A stretch of 30,388 nucleotides of DNA from Phocaeicola plebeius (GTDB lineage Bacteria; Bacteroidota; Bacteroidia; Bacteroidales; Bacteroidaceae): NCBI RefSeq assembly GCF_003437535.1, contig NZ_QSQT01000038.1:1-30388 (forward strand). Direction: 5' to 3'. The notes below the pieces were generated by a model. It was given only the letters and a program-made list of their open reading frames with translations. It had not been told where the DNA came from and ran no database searches. The number at the start of each line of letters is the position of its first letter. Within the stretch, counting starts at the first letter, position 1. The translations under genes and the position numbers were made by a program. Shown one piece after another: positions 7,435-16,565 of this stretch.

Positions 7435-10284
7435 ATGCTCATGAAAAAGTTATTGTCATTGCCACCGAATCTGGTGGAATGTTTTCACGATATTATGCAC
7501 GCGGACCACAAGGAGTGGTTCTGCACATCGGACCCGGTGGGAAAGAAACTGGGTTCGGGAGGTGGTACGGCCTGGCTGCTGAATGCTTGCTGGGAGGAAG
7601 AGGATAAGGATGCCGCACTGGGCGACTGGCTGGCACGGGAGAAGCGTATCCTGCTGCATGCAGGGGGACAGAGCCGCCGTCTGCCGGGCTATGCGCCGTC
7701 GGGCAAGGTACTGACGCCGATACCGGTGTTCCGCTGGGCACGCGGACAGCGCATCACACAGGACTTGCTGTCGCTGCAGTTGCCGCTGTATGAGGAAATC
7801 ATGGAACGGGCGCCGGAAGGGCTTCGTACGCTGATTGCGAGCGGCGACGTGTACATCCGTGCCACGGAGCCGCTGCAGGAGATTCCGGATGTGGACGTGG
7901 TGTGCTACGGCTTGTGGGTGGACCCGGAACTGGCAAAGAACCACGGGGTGTTCGTGTCGTCGCGGAAGGAACCGGAGAAGCTGGACTTCATGCTGCAGAA
8001 GCCGAGCGTGGAGGAAATGGGCCAGCTGATGCAGGATTACCTGTTCCTGATGGACATCGGCATCTGGCTGCTGAGTGACCGTGCCATCGAGCTGATGGTG
8101 AAACGTTCTACCGACAAGGACGGGGGCGTGAAGTTCTACGACATGTACTCGGAGTTCGGGCTGGCACTGGGAGCGCATCCGCGCATCGTGGATGAGGAGC
8201 TGAACAGCCTGAAGGTGGCTATCCTGCCGCTGCCGGGCGGTGAGTTCCACCACTACGGTACGAGCCGGGAGATGATTTCGTCGACGCTGGCGGTGCAGAA
8301 CTGCGTGACGGACCAGCGGGCGATTATGCACCACAAGGTGAAACCGCATCCGGCGGTGTTCGTGCAGAATGCGGAGATGGAGTTCCCGCTGACGGCAGAC
8401 AACGCGGAGGTGTGGGTGGAAAACAGCCACGTGGGCAAGAACTGGACACTGCATAGCCGGAACATCATCACGGGGGTACCGCGCAACGACTGGGCGCTGA
8501 ACGTGCCGGAAGGGGTGTGCATCGACGTGGTGCCGATGGGCGAACGGGAGTTTGCCGCACGTCCGTACGGTTTTAACGATAAATTCAAGGGGAGCCTGAA
8601 GGAGGCTTCTACGGCATATCTGGGCCGTCCGGTGACGGAATGGCTGGCGGAAAGAGGTCTGACAGCGGACGAAATCCGGGGCTGTGAGGACTTGCAGTCG
8701 GCTGCGATTTTCCCGGTGACAGACTCGATAGAGGATTTGGGCACGGTGCTGCAATGGATGACGGATGACGGACAGGGTGAAGCCGGACGGGCTATCTGGC
8801 AGAAGGCACGAAAGGTATCGGCCGACGAGATTTCGGCGTATGCGAACCTGCGACGGCTGTTCGCCCAGCGGGAGGTGTTCCGCAAGGAGAACTGGAGCCT
8901 GCTGGCCAAGAACCAGGAACGGAGCGTGTTCTATCAGGTGGACTTGCAGGAAGCAGCGGAAGCGTTTGCCAAAGGGGGCATCGCCCTGCCGGAGGAACTG
9001 CCGGAGGGGACTTCTCTGCTGAAGCGTATCAGCGACGCGATGTTCCGTGCGAAGGTGCGCGAGCTGGAGGGGAATCCGGAAGCGAAGGAGCTGGAGGCAC
9101 GGGCGTTCGGCCTGATGCGTCAGGGACTGACCAGCACGATGGACTATCGTCAGCAGCCGAAGTTGTCGGTGTATGCGGACCAGATTGTGTGGGGACGCAG
9201 CCCGGTGCGTATCGACATTGCAGGGGGATGGACGGATACCCCACCCTACAGCCTGATGGAGGGCGGAAATGTGGTGAACCTGGCCATTGAGCTGAACGGA
9301 CAGCCGCCGCTGCAGGTGTACGTGAAACCGTCGAAGGAGTACCGCATTACGTTGCGCTCGATTGACCTGGGTGCCATGGAGGTGGTGTCTACCTACGAGG
9401 AGCTGCAGCATTTCAACAAGGTGGGTTCGCCTTTCTCTATTCCCAAGGCGGCACTGGTGCTGGCTGGGTTCCATCCGGATTTCTCCATGGAACGGTTTGC
9501 TTCGCTGGAAGCACAGCTGAAAGCGTTCGGCACGGGTATTGAAGTGACCTTGCTGTCGGCCATTCCGGCGGGTTCGGGACTGGGCACCAGCTCTATCCTG
9601 GCGGCTACGGTGTTAGGGGCGCTGAATGATTTCTGCGGCCTGAACTGGGACAAGCAGGGCATCGGCAGCCGTACACTGGTATTGGAACAGTTGCTCACCA
9701 CGGGGGGCGGCTGGCAGGATCAGTACGGGGGTGTGCTGCACGGGGTGAAGCTGCTACAGACGCAACCGGGATGGCATCAGGAACCGAAGGTGCGCTGGTT
9801 GCCGGATTACCTGTTCACGAGCGACGAGTACCGCAAGTGCCATCTGCTGTATTACACGGGCATTACGCGTACGGCCAAGGGCATCCTGGCGGAGATTGTG
9901 AAGGGCATGTTCCTGAACTCGAACCGTCACCTGCACCTGCTGGAGCAGATGAAGGGTCACGCCATGGATATGTACGATGCCATCCTGCGGAATGATTTCG
10001 AGGAAACGGGACGACTGATACGGAAGACGTGGAAGCAGAACCAGCTGCTGGATGAGGGTACGAACCCGGCGACAGTGCAGGCCTTGACGGAACGGATTGA
10101 CGACCTCTGCCTGGGATATAAGTTGCCGGGGGCCGGGGGCGGCGGTTACCTGTACATGGTGGCCAAGGATCCGGATGCGGCGGTGCGTATCCGCCGGATT
10201 CTGACAGAGGAACGTCCGAACGAACGGGCGCGCTTCGTGGAGATGAGTTTATCGAACAAGGGACTGGAAATCAGTAGAAGCTGA
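7435..10284 (+). CDS. fkp: Bifunctional L-fucokinase / GDP-L-fucose pyrophosphorylase
   Basis: Fkp phosphorylates free L-fucose and couples fucose-1-phosphate to GTP, giving GDP-L-fucose by salvage. In Bacteroides it supplies fucose to capsules and glycoproteins. The 949 residues equal the B. fragilis length. The N-terminal pyrophosphorylase half carries AGGQSRRLPGYAPSGK from residue 76, followed by a beta-helix-like middle. The C-terminal GHMP kinase starts with PVRIDIAGGWTDTPPYS at residue 590. The ATP-loop motif IPAGSGLGTSS is at about 710-720 and the third GHMP motif LPGAGGGGYLYMVA is at 897. Start ATGs at 7435 and 7441 are both possible; 7441 would give an N terminus (MKKLLSLP) closer to the B. 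fragilis one. fucP starts one base after the stop, so the two are in one operon. Both domains look intact. Confidence 0.98.
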   Translation: MLMKKLLSLPPNLVECFHDIMHADHKEWFCTSDPVGKKLGSGGGTAWLLNACWEEEDKDAALGDWLAREKRILLHAGGQSRRLPGYAPSGKVLTPIPVFRWARGQRITQDLLSLQLPLYEEIMERAPEGLRTLIASGDVYIRATEPLQEIPDVDVVCYGLWVDPELAKNHGVFVSSRKEPEKLDFMLQKPSVEEMGQLMQDYLFLMDIGIWLLSDRAIELMVKRSTDKDGGVKFYDMYSEFGLALGAHPRIVDEELNSLKVAILPLPGGEFHHYGTSREMISSTLAVQNCVTDQRAIMHHKVKPHPAVFVQNAEMEFPLTADNAEVWVENSHVGKNWTLHSRNIITGVPRNDWALNVPEGVCIDVVPMGEREFAARPYGFNDKFKGSLKEASTAYLGRPVTEWLAERGLTADEIRGCEDLQSAAIFPVTDSIEDLGTVLQWMTDDGQGEAGRAIWQKARKVSADEISAYANLRRLFAQREVFRKENWSLLAKNQERSVFYQVDLQEAAEAFAKGGIALPEELPEGTSLLKRISDAMFRAKVRELEGNPEAKELEARAFGLMRQGLTSTMDYRQQPKLSVYADQIVWGRSPVRIDIAGGWTDTPPYSLMEGGNVVNLAIELNGQPPLQVYVKPSKEYRITLRSIDLGAMEVVSTYEELQHFNKVGSPFSIPKAALVLAGFHPDFSMERFASLEAQLKAFGTGIEVTLLSAIPAGSGLGTSSILAATVLGALNDFCGLNWDKQGIGSRTLVLEQLLTTGGGWQDQYGGVLHGVKLLQTQPGWHQEPKVRWLPDYLFTSDEYRKCHLLYYTGITRTAKGILAEIVKGMFLNSNRHLHLLEQMKGHAMDMYDAILRNDFEETGRLIRKTWKQNQLLDEGTNPATVQALTERIDDLCLGYKLPGAGGGGYLYMVAKDPDAAVRIRRILTEERPNERARFVEMSLSNKGLEISRS

Positions 10285-10285
10285 G

Positions 10286-11482
10286 ATGGAAAAGATTGGA
10301 TTAGTAAGAACCAGGGACGGAAAGAGTTTCCTGGTTCCTTTTATTTTGATTACTTCCCTCTTTTTTCTGTGGGGAGTGGCACACAGTATTCTGGATGTGC
10401 TGAACAAACATTTTCAAGATACACTGGAGATTACCCGCACGCGCTCGGCCCTGATTCAGGCGGTGGTGTACGGAGGGTATTTTATCATGGCACTGCCGGC
10501 AGGACGGATTATCCGCCGCTTCGGCTACCGCACGGGGGTGCTGACGGGCCTGGTGCTGTATGGCATCGGGGCGTTGCTGTTCATTCCGGGAGGACGGATT
10601 CAGTCGTTTGAGTTTTTCCTGCTGGCGCTGTTCGTCATCGGTTGTGGACTGACCTGCCTGGAAACGGCTTCGAACCCGTATGTCACGGTGCTGGGTGAAC
10701 CGGAAAGCAGTGAGCGGCGCATCAACCTGGCGCAATCGTTCAACGGGCTGGGCTGGATTTGCGGTCCGCTGGCGGGAGGTTTCTTCCTCTTTGCCGGAGG
10801 AGGTGACGTGACTACTCCTTACGCGGTGCTGGGTACGGTGGTGCTGTGCATCGCCATCCTCTTTTCGCGGGTGAAACTGCCGGAAATAGGCCGGGAAGCA
10901 GAAAGCGAACAGGCTGAAGCGAGCGGGAAATCGCTGTGGAGAACGACCTCGTTCACAGTGGGACTGCTGTCGCTTTTCCTTTACGTGGCTGCACAGACGG
11001 GCATCAACAGTTTTTTCATCAACTACGCCACCGAAAATGCGGGTGTTTCGGCACAGGAGGCTTCGGTATGGCTGTCGTTCGGCGGCATGGGATTGTTCAT
11101 GGCCGGACGCATGGGCGGAAGCTGGCTGATGCGCTTCGTGAAGGGGGAAAAAGTGCTGGCCGTTTGTGCGGCTGGTGCTTGTGTATGCATGGCGGCAGTC
11201 ATTCTGATGCCGGGCGGAGCAGGATGGTATTTCCTGTTACTGTGCTTTTTATGTGAATCGATTATGTTTCCTACTATTTTTTCCTTATCTTTGCGCCATG
11301 CTGGCACACAAACCAAACAGGCTTCTTCTTATCTGATTATGTCGATTGTAGGAGGAGCAGTGGCTCCCTTGTTAATGGGGCTCATAGCCGACCGTATTTC
11401 CATGGCAGTGGGATTTATCGTACCGCTGATTTGCTTTATGGAAATCTGGGGATTCGCAGCAAGATACAGAAAACTATCGTAA
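10286..11482 (+). CDS. fucP: L-fucose:H+ symporter (major facilitator superfamily)
   Basis: FucP imports L-fucose with protons across the inner membrane. The 398-residue protein has the usual 12 hydrophobic segments of the FHS family. D37 in SILDVLNKHFQ and E126 in TCLETASNPYVTVLG are separated by 89 residues, the same spacing as D46 and E135, which are functionally important in E. coli FucP. The NPYVTVLG motif and the GGYF...PAG segment are also typical. It lies one base after fkp, so uptake and activation of fucose are coupled. A glucose/galactose transporter (GluP) of the same family is the main alternative, but the fkp linkage favours fucose. The gene becomes noticeably AT-rich around 11255-11295. 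Confidence 0.93.
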   Translation: MEKIGLVRTRDGKSFLVPFILITSLFFLWGVAHSILDVLNKHFQDTLEITRTRSALIQAVVYGGYFIMALPAGRIIRRFGYRTGVLTGLVLYGIGALLFIPGGRIQSFEFFLLALFVIGCGLTCLETASNPYVTVLGEPESSERRINLAQSFNGLGWICGPLAGGFFLFAGGGDVTTPYAVLGTVVLCIAILFSRVKLPEIGREAESEQAEASGKSLWRTTSFTVGLLSLFLYVAAQTGINSFFINYATENAGVSAQEASVWLSFGGMGLFMAGRMGGSWLMRFVKGEKVLAVCAAGACVCMAAVILMPGGAGWYFLLLCFLCESIMFPTIFSLSLRHAGTQTKQASSYLIMSIVGGAVAPLLMGLIADRISMAVGFIVPLICFMEIWGFAARYRKLS

Positions 11483-11542
11483 TGGTTTTGTCACATTATC
11501 GTACACAGGCAACGGATTATCCATATAAACGCACACAAACGT

Positions 11543-12259
11543 ATGCTGAAACTAAAAGATATAAAAATCGTTGAATCGAAGAAAGAGCTGGAGGCTCTTC
11601 CGGAAGGGAAACTGTTAATCAATACCATCAATGCGCACTCCTATAATACGGCTCTGAAGGATACGTTCTTTGCCGAAGCGCTGATGAAAGGGGATGCACT
11701 GATTCCCGACGGAGCAAGTATCGTGATGGCTTGCCGGAAACTGAAAGCAAAAAGCCAGCCGACAGAACGTATTGCCGGATGGGACTTGTTTACCATGGAG
11801 ATGGAACGGCTGAACCAGAAGGGAGGTACCTGCTTCTTCATGGGAAGTAGCGAAAAGGTGCTGAATCTGATTCGGGAGAAAGCGAAAACGGTCTACCCGA
11901 ACATCCGGATTGAAACGTACTCCCCACCCTACAAGCCGGAATTCTCGGAGGAAGAGAACCGGGCAATCATCGAAGCCATCAACCGGGCTAATCCGGACTT
12001 GCTGTGGATTGGTATGACGGCCCCCAAACAGGAGAAGTGGGCATACCGCCATTGGAATGAACTGGACATTCACTGCCATTGCGGCACCATCGGTGCGGTG
12101 TTCGACTTTTTTGCCGGCACCATGGAACGGGCTCCTCTGTGGTGGCAGGAACACAGTCTGGAATGGTTGTACAGACTGCTGAAAGAACCGAAACGGATGT
12201 GGCGCCGATACATTATCGGAAACACGTTGTTTATCTGGAATATCTTTAGAGAAATGTGA
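11543..12259 (+). CDS. WecG/TagA/CpsF family glycosyltransferase
   Basis: This 238-residue protein is a GT26-type glycosyltransferase that usually adds the second sugar, often an N-acetylmannosamine derivative, to a polyprenyl-linked acceptor at the inner face of the cytoplasmic membrane. Visible family features are LINTINAHSYN, IPDGASIV with the likely catalytic D56, IAGWDLF, the WIGMTAPKQEKW motif, GAVFDFFAGTMERAPLWWQ, and the basic C-terminal tail EWLYRLLKEPKRMWRRY that anchors such enzymes to membranes. It is followed 42 bases later by the polyprenyl-phosphate sugar transferase, a logical partner. No clear promoter lies in the 60 bases after fucP. A TATCTTTG inside fucP at 11286-11293 is one possible source of transcription. 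Confidence 0.93.
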   Translation: MLKLKDIKIVESKKELEALPEGKLLINTINAHSYNTALKDTFFAEALMKGDALIPDGASIVMACRKLKAKSQPTERIAGWDLFTMEMERLNQKGGTCFFMGSSEKVLNLIREKAKTVYPNIRIETYSPPYKPEFSEEENRAIIEAINRANPDLLWIGMTAPKQEKWAYRHWNELDIHCHCGTIGAVFDFFAGTMERAPLWWQEHSLEWLYRLLKEPKRMWRRYIIGNTLFIWNIFREM

Positions 12260-12301
12260 CTAGCAAATCAGGGGGTTGAAACACTAATAAAAACATAGCG
12301 C

Positions 12302-13711
12302 ATGAAAACAAAATATGACGCCTATAACAGTTGGGTAAGCTTTTTTATCGTTACTTGTGAAACGCTTATTACGGGTGGATTGTTCTATCTGTTGTTTCTC
12401 ACTACAGAAGATACGCCATGGCACAAGATTCTGCAGGCGCCGCACCTGCAGATCATCCTGACGGTGATGCTTTGCTACTTCGTATCGGCCATGCAGGCTG
12501 GCGTGGTGCTTTACCGGCGTAAGGTATATGCCTACCAGATTCTGGGTAAGGTATTGAAAAGTACAATCTGCTTCGGAGTATTGTCGGGGGTAGTGCTGGA
12601 ACTGGGACGATTCATGGATGCCTGGTCATATTTCTACCTGACTTTTTTAGGGCTGCTGTTTATTTCGCTGTCTGTATTCCGTATCCTCATGCGATGGGGG
12701 TTGAAAAGATACCGTTCGAAAGGTGGTAACCTGCGCTATGTAGTGCTGGTGGGTAGTTCAGAAAACAACCGCGAGCTATATTATGAACTGACGACTCAGG
12801 ACTGGACCGGATTCAGGGTAAAGGGGTATTTCGACTTTGAGCCGAACCCGAAGTTTCCACAGGAATGTCCGTACCTGGGAAAACCCCAGGACGTGAAAGA
12901 ATACCTGGAAAAGAACGGGAATACGCATTACCTGTTCTGCTGTCTGCCTTCGAAGGAACATGTCATTATCCGTTCGCTGATTAATTACTGCGAGAACCAC
13001 CTGGTGCATTTCTACAGTGTGCCAAACATTTACAACTATCTGCAGAACCGGGTATATTTCAATATGATAGGAAACGTACCTTTCCTGAGCCTACGACCAG
13101 ACCCGCTGAGCCGGACGGGCAACAAGATGATGAAACGGGCGTTCGACATTGTGTTCTCACTGCTGTTTCTGTGTACGCTCTTCCCGATTATCCTGCTCAT
13201 TGTGACCATTATCACCAAGCTGACGATGCCGGGACCAGTATTCTTCAAACAAAAACGAAACGGGCTGAACGACAAGGAGTTCTACTGCTATAAGTTCCGG
13301 AGCATGAGGGTGAACACACAGGCCGACTCGCTGCAGGCTACCAAGGATGACCCGCGCAAGACACGCTGGGGAAACATCATGCGAAAAACAAGCATCGACG
13401 AACTGCCGCAGTTTATCAATGTACTGCTGGGCGACATGAGCGTGGTAGGTCCCCGACCGCACATGCTGAAACACACGGAGGAATATTCGAAACTGATTAA
13501 CAAGTATATGGTGAGACACTTCGTGAAGCCGGGTATCACGGGCTGGAGCCAGGTGACGGGCTATCGCGGAGAGACCAAGGAGCTGAAGGATATGGAAGGA
13601 CGTATCCGTGGAGATATATGGTATATCGAACACTGGAGCTTCGGTCTGGACTTGTTTATCATCTATAAAACGGTGGCGAACGCCATACACGGGGAAAAGA
13701 ACGCATACTAG
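12302..13711 (+). CDS. Polyprenyl-phosphate sugar-1-phosphate transferase (WbaP/WcaJ type)
   Basis: This integral membrane enzyme starts glycan synthesis by moving a hexose-1-phosphate from a UDP-sugar to undecaprenyl phosphate. Its N-terminal part has about four membrane segments (residues 11-145). A CoA-binding-like Rossmann region with YVVLVGSSENN follows, then a fifth hydrophobic segment after KRAFD (K278-D282). The C-terminal catalytic domain carries GPVFFKQKRNG, KFRSMR, SIDELPQFINVLLGDMSVVG (D366-E367) and KPGITGWSQVTG. The 469-residue length and two-part layout match the WcaJ group. The sugar specificity, glucose, galactose or another, cannot be read directly. It follows the WecG-type gene and precedes, by 34 bases without a visible promoter, a set of exported envelope proteins, so all may be one transcript. 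Confidence 0.95.
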   Translation: MKTKYDAYNSWVSFFIVTCETLITGGLFYLLFLTTEDTPWHKILQAPHLQIILTVMLCYFVSAMQAGVVLYRRKVYAYQILGKVLKSTICFGVLSGVVLELGRFMDAWSYFYLTFLGLLFISLSVFRILMRWGLKRYRSKGGNLRYVVLVGSSENNRELYYELTTQDWTGFRVKGYFDFEPNPKFPQECPYLGKPQDVKEYLEKNGNTHYLFCCLPSKEHVIIRSLINYCENHLVHFYSVPNIYNYLQNRVYFNMIGNVPFLSLRPDPLSRTGNKMMKRAFDIVFSLLFLCTLFPIILLIVTIITKLTMPGPVFFKQKRNGLNDKEFYCYKFRSMRVNTQADSLQATKDDPRKTRWGNIMRKTSIDELPQFINVLLGDMSVVGPRPHMLKHTEEYSKLINKYMVRHFVKPGITGWSQVTGYRGETKELKDMEGRIRGDIWYIEHWSFGLDLFIIYKTVANAIHGEKNAY

Positions 13712-13745
13712 GACTTAATGAAAATTTATTTATAACCAAAGTTTT

Positions 13746-14288
13746 ATGAATCATTTTTTAAGGCGGGGTATCTGCCTGGGAGCATGGGTGGCCGGTTGCG
13801 GCATGGCTCATGCACAGCTGGCTACGGTAAAAACGAACGCGCTGCTGTGGGGGAACCTGACGCCGAACATTTCAATGGAGCTGGTGACAGCTTCCAAATT
13901 CAGCCTGGAAGGAACTGTGTTTTACGGACTGGACAAGGCGCCGCTGGATGCCCAGTTGAAAGGGGCACAGGCGGAGTTCAGGTATTGGATTTCTGGGAGG
14001 CCGATGGCGCGCTCGTTCATCGGCTTATCTGTAAGCGGACTAAGGTATACGGTGGTGCACAAGGGAAAGGCGCACCAGGGAGAAGCTGCAGGACCGGGAC
14101 TGACATACGGCTATGCCTGGCCGCTGAGCAAACGGTTCAACCTGGAATTCTCGGCCGGAGTAGGTGCCCTGTGGTATAGGGAGAAGAAATATCCGGAGGG
14201 TACATACCTGAAAAAAGAAGAGTATAATGCAAACGGAGTGAAGTGTGTGCCGACAGAAATAGCGGTGTCATGCTGCTATTTATTCTAA
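13746..14288 (+). CDS. DUF3575 family exported protein
   Basis: This 180-residue protein has a signal peptide ending near AHAQ (residue 24) and is then rich in beta strands ending in aromatic residues, as in small outer-membrane barrels. The pattern TNALLWGNLTPNISMELV, then FRYWISGRP, FIGLSVSGLRY, GPGLTYGYAWPLSKRFNLEFSAGVGALWY is the DUF3575 signature. DUF3575 genes in Bacteroides often sit with fimbria-like or OmpA-related envelope genes. The true function is unknown. It is the first of three consecutive exported-protein genes; the next starts 13 bases after its stop. The role may be structural in the outer membrane, perhaps related to the glycan genes upstream, but that is inference from position. 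Confidence 0.85.
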   Translation: MNHFLRRGICLGAWVAGCGMAHAQLATVKTNALLWGNLTPNISMELVTASKFSLEGTVFYGLDKAPLDAQLKGAQAEFRYWISGRPMARSFIGLSVSGLRYTVVHKGKAHQGEAAGPGLTYGYAWPLSKRFNLEFSAGVGALWYREKKYPEGTYLKKEEYNANGVKCVPTEIAVSCCYLF

Positions 14289-14301
14289 GAAGCTGAAGCG
14301 T

Positions 14302-16563
14302 ATGAATAGGAAAAGAATAAGCCGCATCGGGAAATATGTACTGGTTACGATGCTGCTGACTGCTGTCCCCGCAAGCGGATGGGCGCAGCGAATGATCAAG
14401 GTGAGCGGCACGGTCTACAACATTGCGGACAAGAAAAAGAAGATTCCGTTCTCGGGAAGCGTGGTCTATGTATATAGCTGCAAGACGGTGGCGGCCGCAA
14501 AGGACCTGAAGAACAGTCTGGACAAGGATAATACCAATTTCGCACTGTTCATGAACGAAGATGAAAGGGCGGAAACGGATGCCAACGGGTATTACGAGAT
14601 TCTGGTGCCGGACAACGGGGCACTGGTGTTCAAAGCGGGCCTGAACAAGGCCATTCTGGAAAAGGTGAGCAACCGCATGAAAATAGACGTAGAAGTGGAT
14701 GACGGTATCTATCTGAAGGAGGTAGTGGTAACGGGAGAGCTGAAGCAGATTCAGCCGGAACCGAAGGCCAGCCGACTGATAGGTAACCGTTTTTATCCTT
14801 ATAATACGTTCCTGGTCCCACATGGAGAAGGCAACAAGTATTCGCGCCTGATTGTGCAGCCGTATGTGCTGAACTGTGTGACCAACGACACGGTGGCTTT
14901 CCTGAAGCCGCTGGTATACGACGGCAAAGAATATCACCTGACCCAGACCCGACGAATGGGGTACGACCTGAAAAGGGATCCTCTGGAGCCTTATATCCAG
15001 TCACGGCCGCTGGTGAATGAGCGGATGGTGATTGAATGGCAAGACACGGTGACGGTGCCCGACCCGAACGTGAATTACAGTTGCTATGCGGATTTCTGTA
15101 TAGAGGACTACAACAATGTTCCGTTCAGAAAGACGTATCAGATTAATACATGCGAGAACAAGCGCCCCCTGAAATTCCTGCAATATGACCTGATAGCCCT
15201 GGATATGGATTTCCAGAAATATCCGGAGAAGGCACAGGTGGAGAAGTTTGACACGGAGGACCAGGTGGAGCTCAGCTTTGAAATCAACTCGGACCGGCTG
15301 ACGGACGACCCGAAGAACCAGGAGAGTCTGGCCGGAATACGGAAGAAACTGAACCTGATTCTGAACGAGCCCGGCGCCCTGCTGAAAGAGTTTCACGTCA
15401 TCGGCAAGGCATCGCCGGAAGGATATTACCAGCAAAACCTGCAGCTGGCCCAGAAACGTATGCAGCGGATTCAGCAGGAGGTTATCGGGGTACTCCCCCA
15501 TGCGGTAGCCGAACGCGTGTATCAGAACCCGCAGGCGGAAGTGGCTTCATGGAACGAGGTGGCCGAACTGCTGGAGAAGGACAGCCTGATGGAAACGGCC
15601 GGTTTCATCAGAAAGGTTGTAAGAGAACTGCCCGACCAGATGAACCGGCAGGGACAGCGAATCAAGGCCTCCAAGGACTACCGTACGGTGATTGTGCCTT
15701 ACCTGGAGCAGCTGAGACAAGTGAAGTACCTGTGCCGCTATGACATCTACCGGGAACCGACCGACAAGGAGGTGATGGCGGCTTACCGGAGAAAAGGACT
15801 GAACGGGATGTACACCCGGTATGAATACTGGAAGCTGCTGCAATTGCTGAAGGACAGTCAGGAAAAGGAGGCGGTGGCACGCAAGGCATACGAAGAATCG
15901 CTAAGCATGAAGCGTCCATGGGTGCTGGCCGGAAACACGCTGGCCAAGCTGTACCTGGAAAAGGATGTGACCGACACGCGGATACTGGAACCGCTGATAG
16001 ACCGTACCATCTTTACCGTGAACTATGAAAGGAAAAACATGGATACGGGAAGAACGGAGATTATCAACCCGATTGAGGTGGTGGTGAACCAGCTGTGCAT
16101 GTATATCAAAGCGGGCGACTTTGAAAATGCCAGTGTCATGGCCAAGCTGATTCCGGCGGATTACAAGGAATTTGACCTGGTGAAGGCGTACGCATGGGCC
16201 ATGGGCGGCTATTTCCAGGGAGGGAATACGCCTGAAGAGACGCAGCGAGCCGCAGAGACCTTCCGCACCATCTGTCAGTCGTCCGTACAGAACGAGGCGG
16301 TGATGAACCTGGCACTGGAAACGCCGCAGGGAAACGCACAGGCGGAAAAGGTGCTGGAACAGATGGCGGACGAGAGTCCGGTGAAATGGTACCTGAAGGC
16401 GGTGACGGAAGCCAGAAAGGGAGACGTAGGACTGACGGAAGCGGCTCTGTATCTGGTGAGATGTTTCAACCGGGACCAGAAGATGATTGTCACTGCCCAG
16501 AACGACGGTGAATTCACGAAAGAGATTGTGGAAACGGCGTTGGAGATGTATAAGAATCAGTAA
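14302..16563 (+). CDS. Large exported protein with a carboxypeptidase-regulatory-like start and an OmpA-like segment
   Basis: This is a 753-residue exported protein with a signal peptide ending at GWAQ (about residue 29). Residues 30-145 look like the beta-sandwich that opens SusC-type receptors: VSGTVYN, ETDANGYYEILVPDNGALVF and LKEVVVTGE. No TonB-dependent barrel follows. Next comes a beta-rich section, then residues about 322-395 (VELSFEINSDRL...LKEFHVIGKASPEGYYQQNLQLAQKRMQRIQ), which resemble an OmpA C-terminal peptidoglycan-contacting domain. The last 300 residues are helical and TPR-like (EYWKLLQLLKDSQEKEAVARKAYEESL and similar repeats). I cannot assign a function. The combination suggests an envelope scaffold linking outer membrane and wall. 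It lies 13 bases after the DUF3575 gene and 2 bases before the next gene. Confidence 0.8.
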   Translation: MNRKRISRIGKYVLVTMLLTAVPASGWAQRMIKVSGTVYNIADKKKKIPFSGSVVYVYSCKTVAAAKDLKNSLDKDNTNFALFMNEDERAETDANGYYEILVPDNGALVFKAGLNKAILEKVSNRMKIDVEVDDGIYLKEVVVTGELKQIQPEPKASRLIGNRFYPYNTFLVPHGEGNKYSRLIVQPYVLNCVTNDTVAFLKPLVYDGKEYHLTQTRRMGYDLKRDPLEPYIQSRPLVNERMVIEWQDTVTVPDPNVNYSCYADFCIEDYNNVPFRKTYQINTCENKRPLKFLQYDLIALDMDFQKYPEKAQVEKFDTEDQVELSFEINSDRLTDDPKNQESLAGIRKKLNLILNEPGALLKEFHVIGKASPEGYYQQNLQLAQKRMQRIQQEVIGVLPHAVAERVYQNPQAEVASWNEVAELLEKDSLMETAGFIRKVVRELPDQMNRQGQRIKASKDYRTVIVPYLEQLRQVKYLCRYDIYREPTDKEVMAAYRRKGLNGMYTRYEYWKLLQLLKDSQEKEAVARKAYEESLSMKRPWVLAGNTLAKLYLEKDVTDTRILEPLIDRTIFTVNYERKNMDTGRTEIINPIEVVVNQLCMYIKAGDFENASVMAKLIPADYKEFDLVKAYAWAMGGYFQGGNTPEETQRAAETFRTICQSSVQNEAVMNLALETPQGNAQAEKVLEQMADESPVKWYLKAVTEARKGDVGLTEAALYLVRCFNRDQKMIVTAQNDGEFTKEIVETALEMYKNQ

Positions 16564-16565
16564 TC

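Noticed and set aside
7456..9474. Very long open frame on the minus strand opposite fkp (over 600 codons)
   Set aside because: It is a shadow of fkp. The translation is rich in His, Arg and Gln without any recognisable fold, as expected from the antisense of a GC-biased gene.
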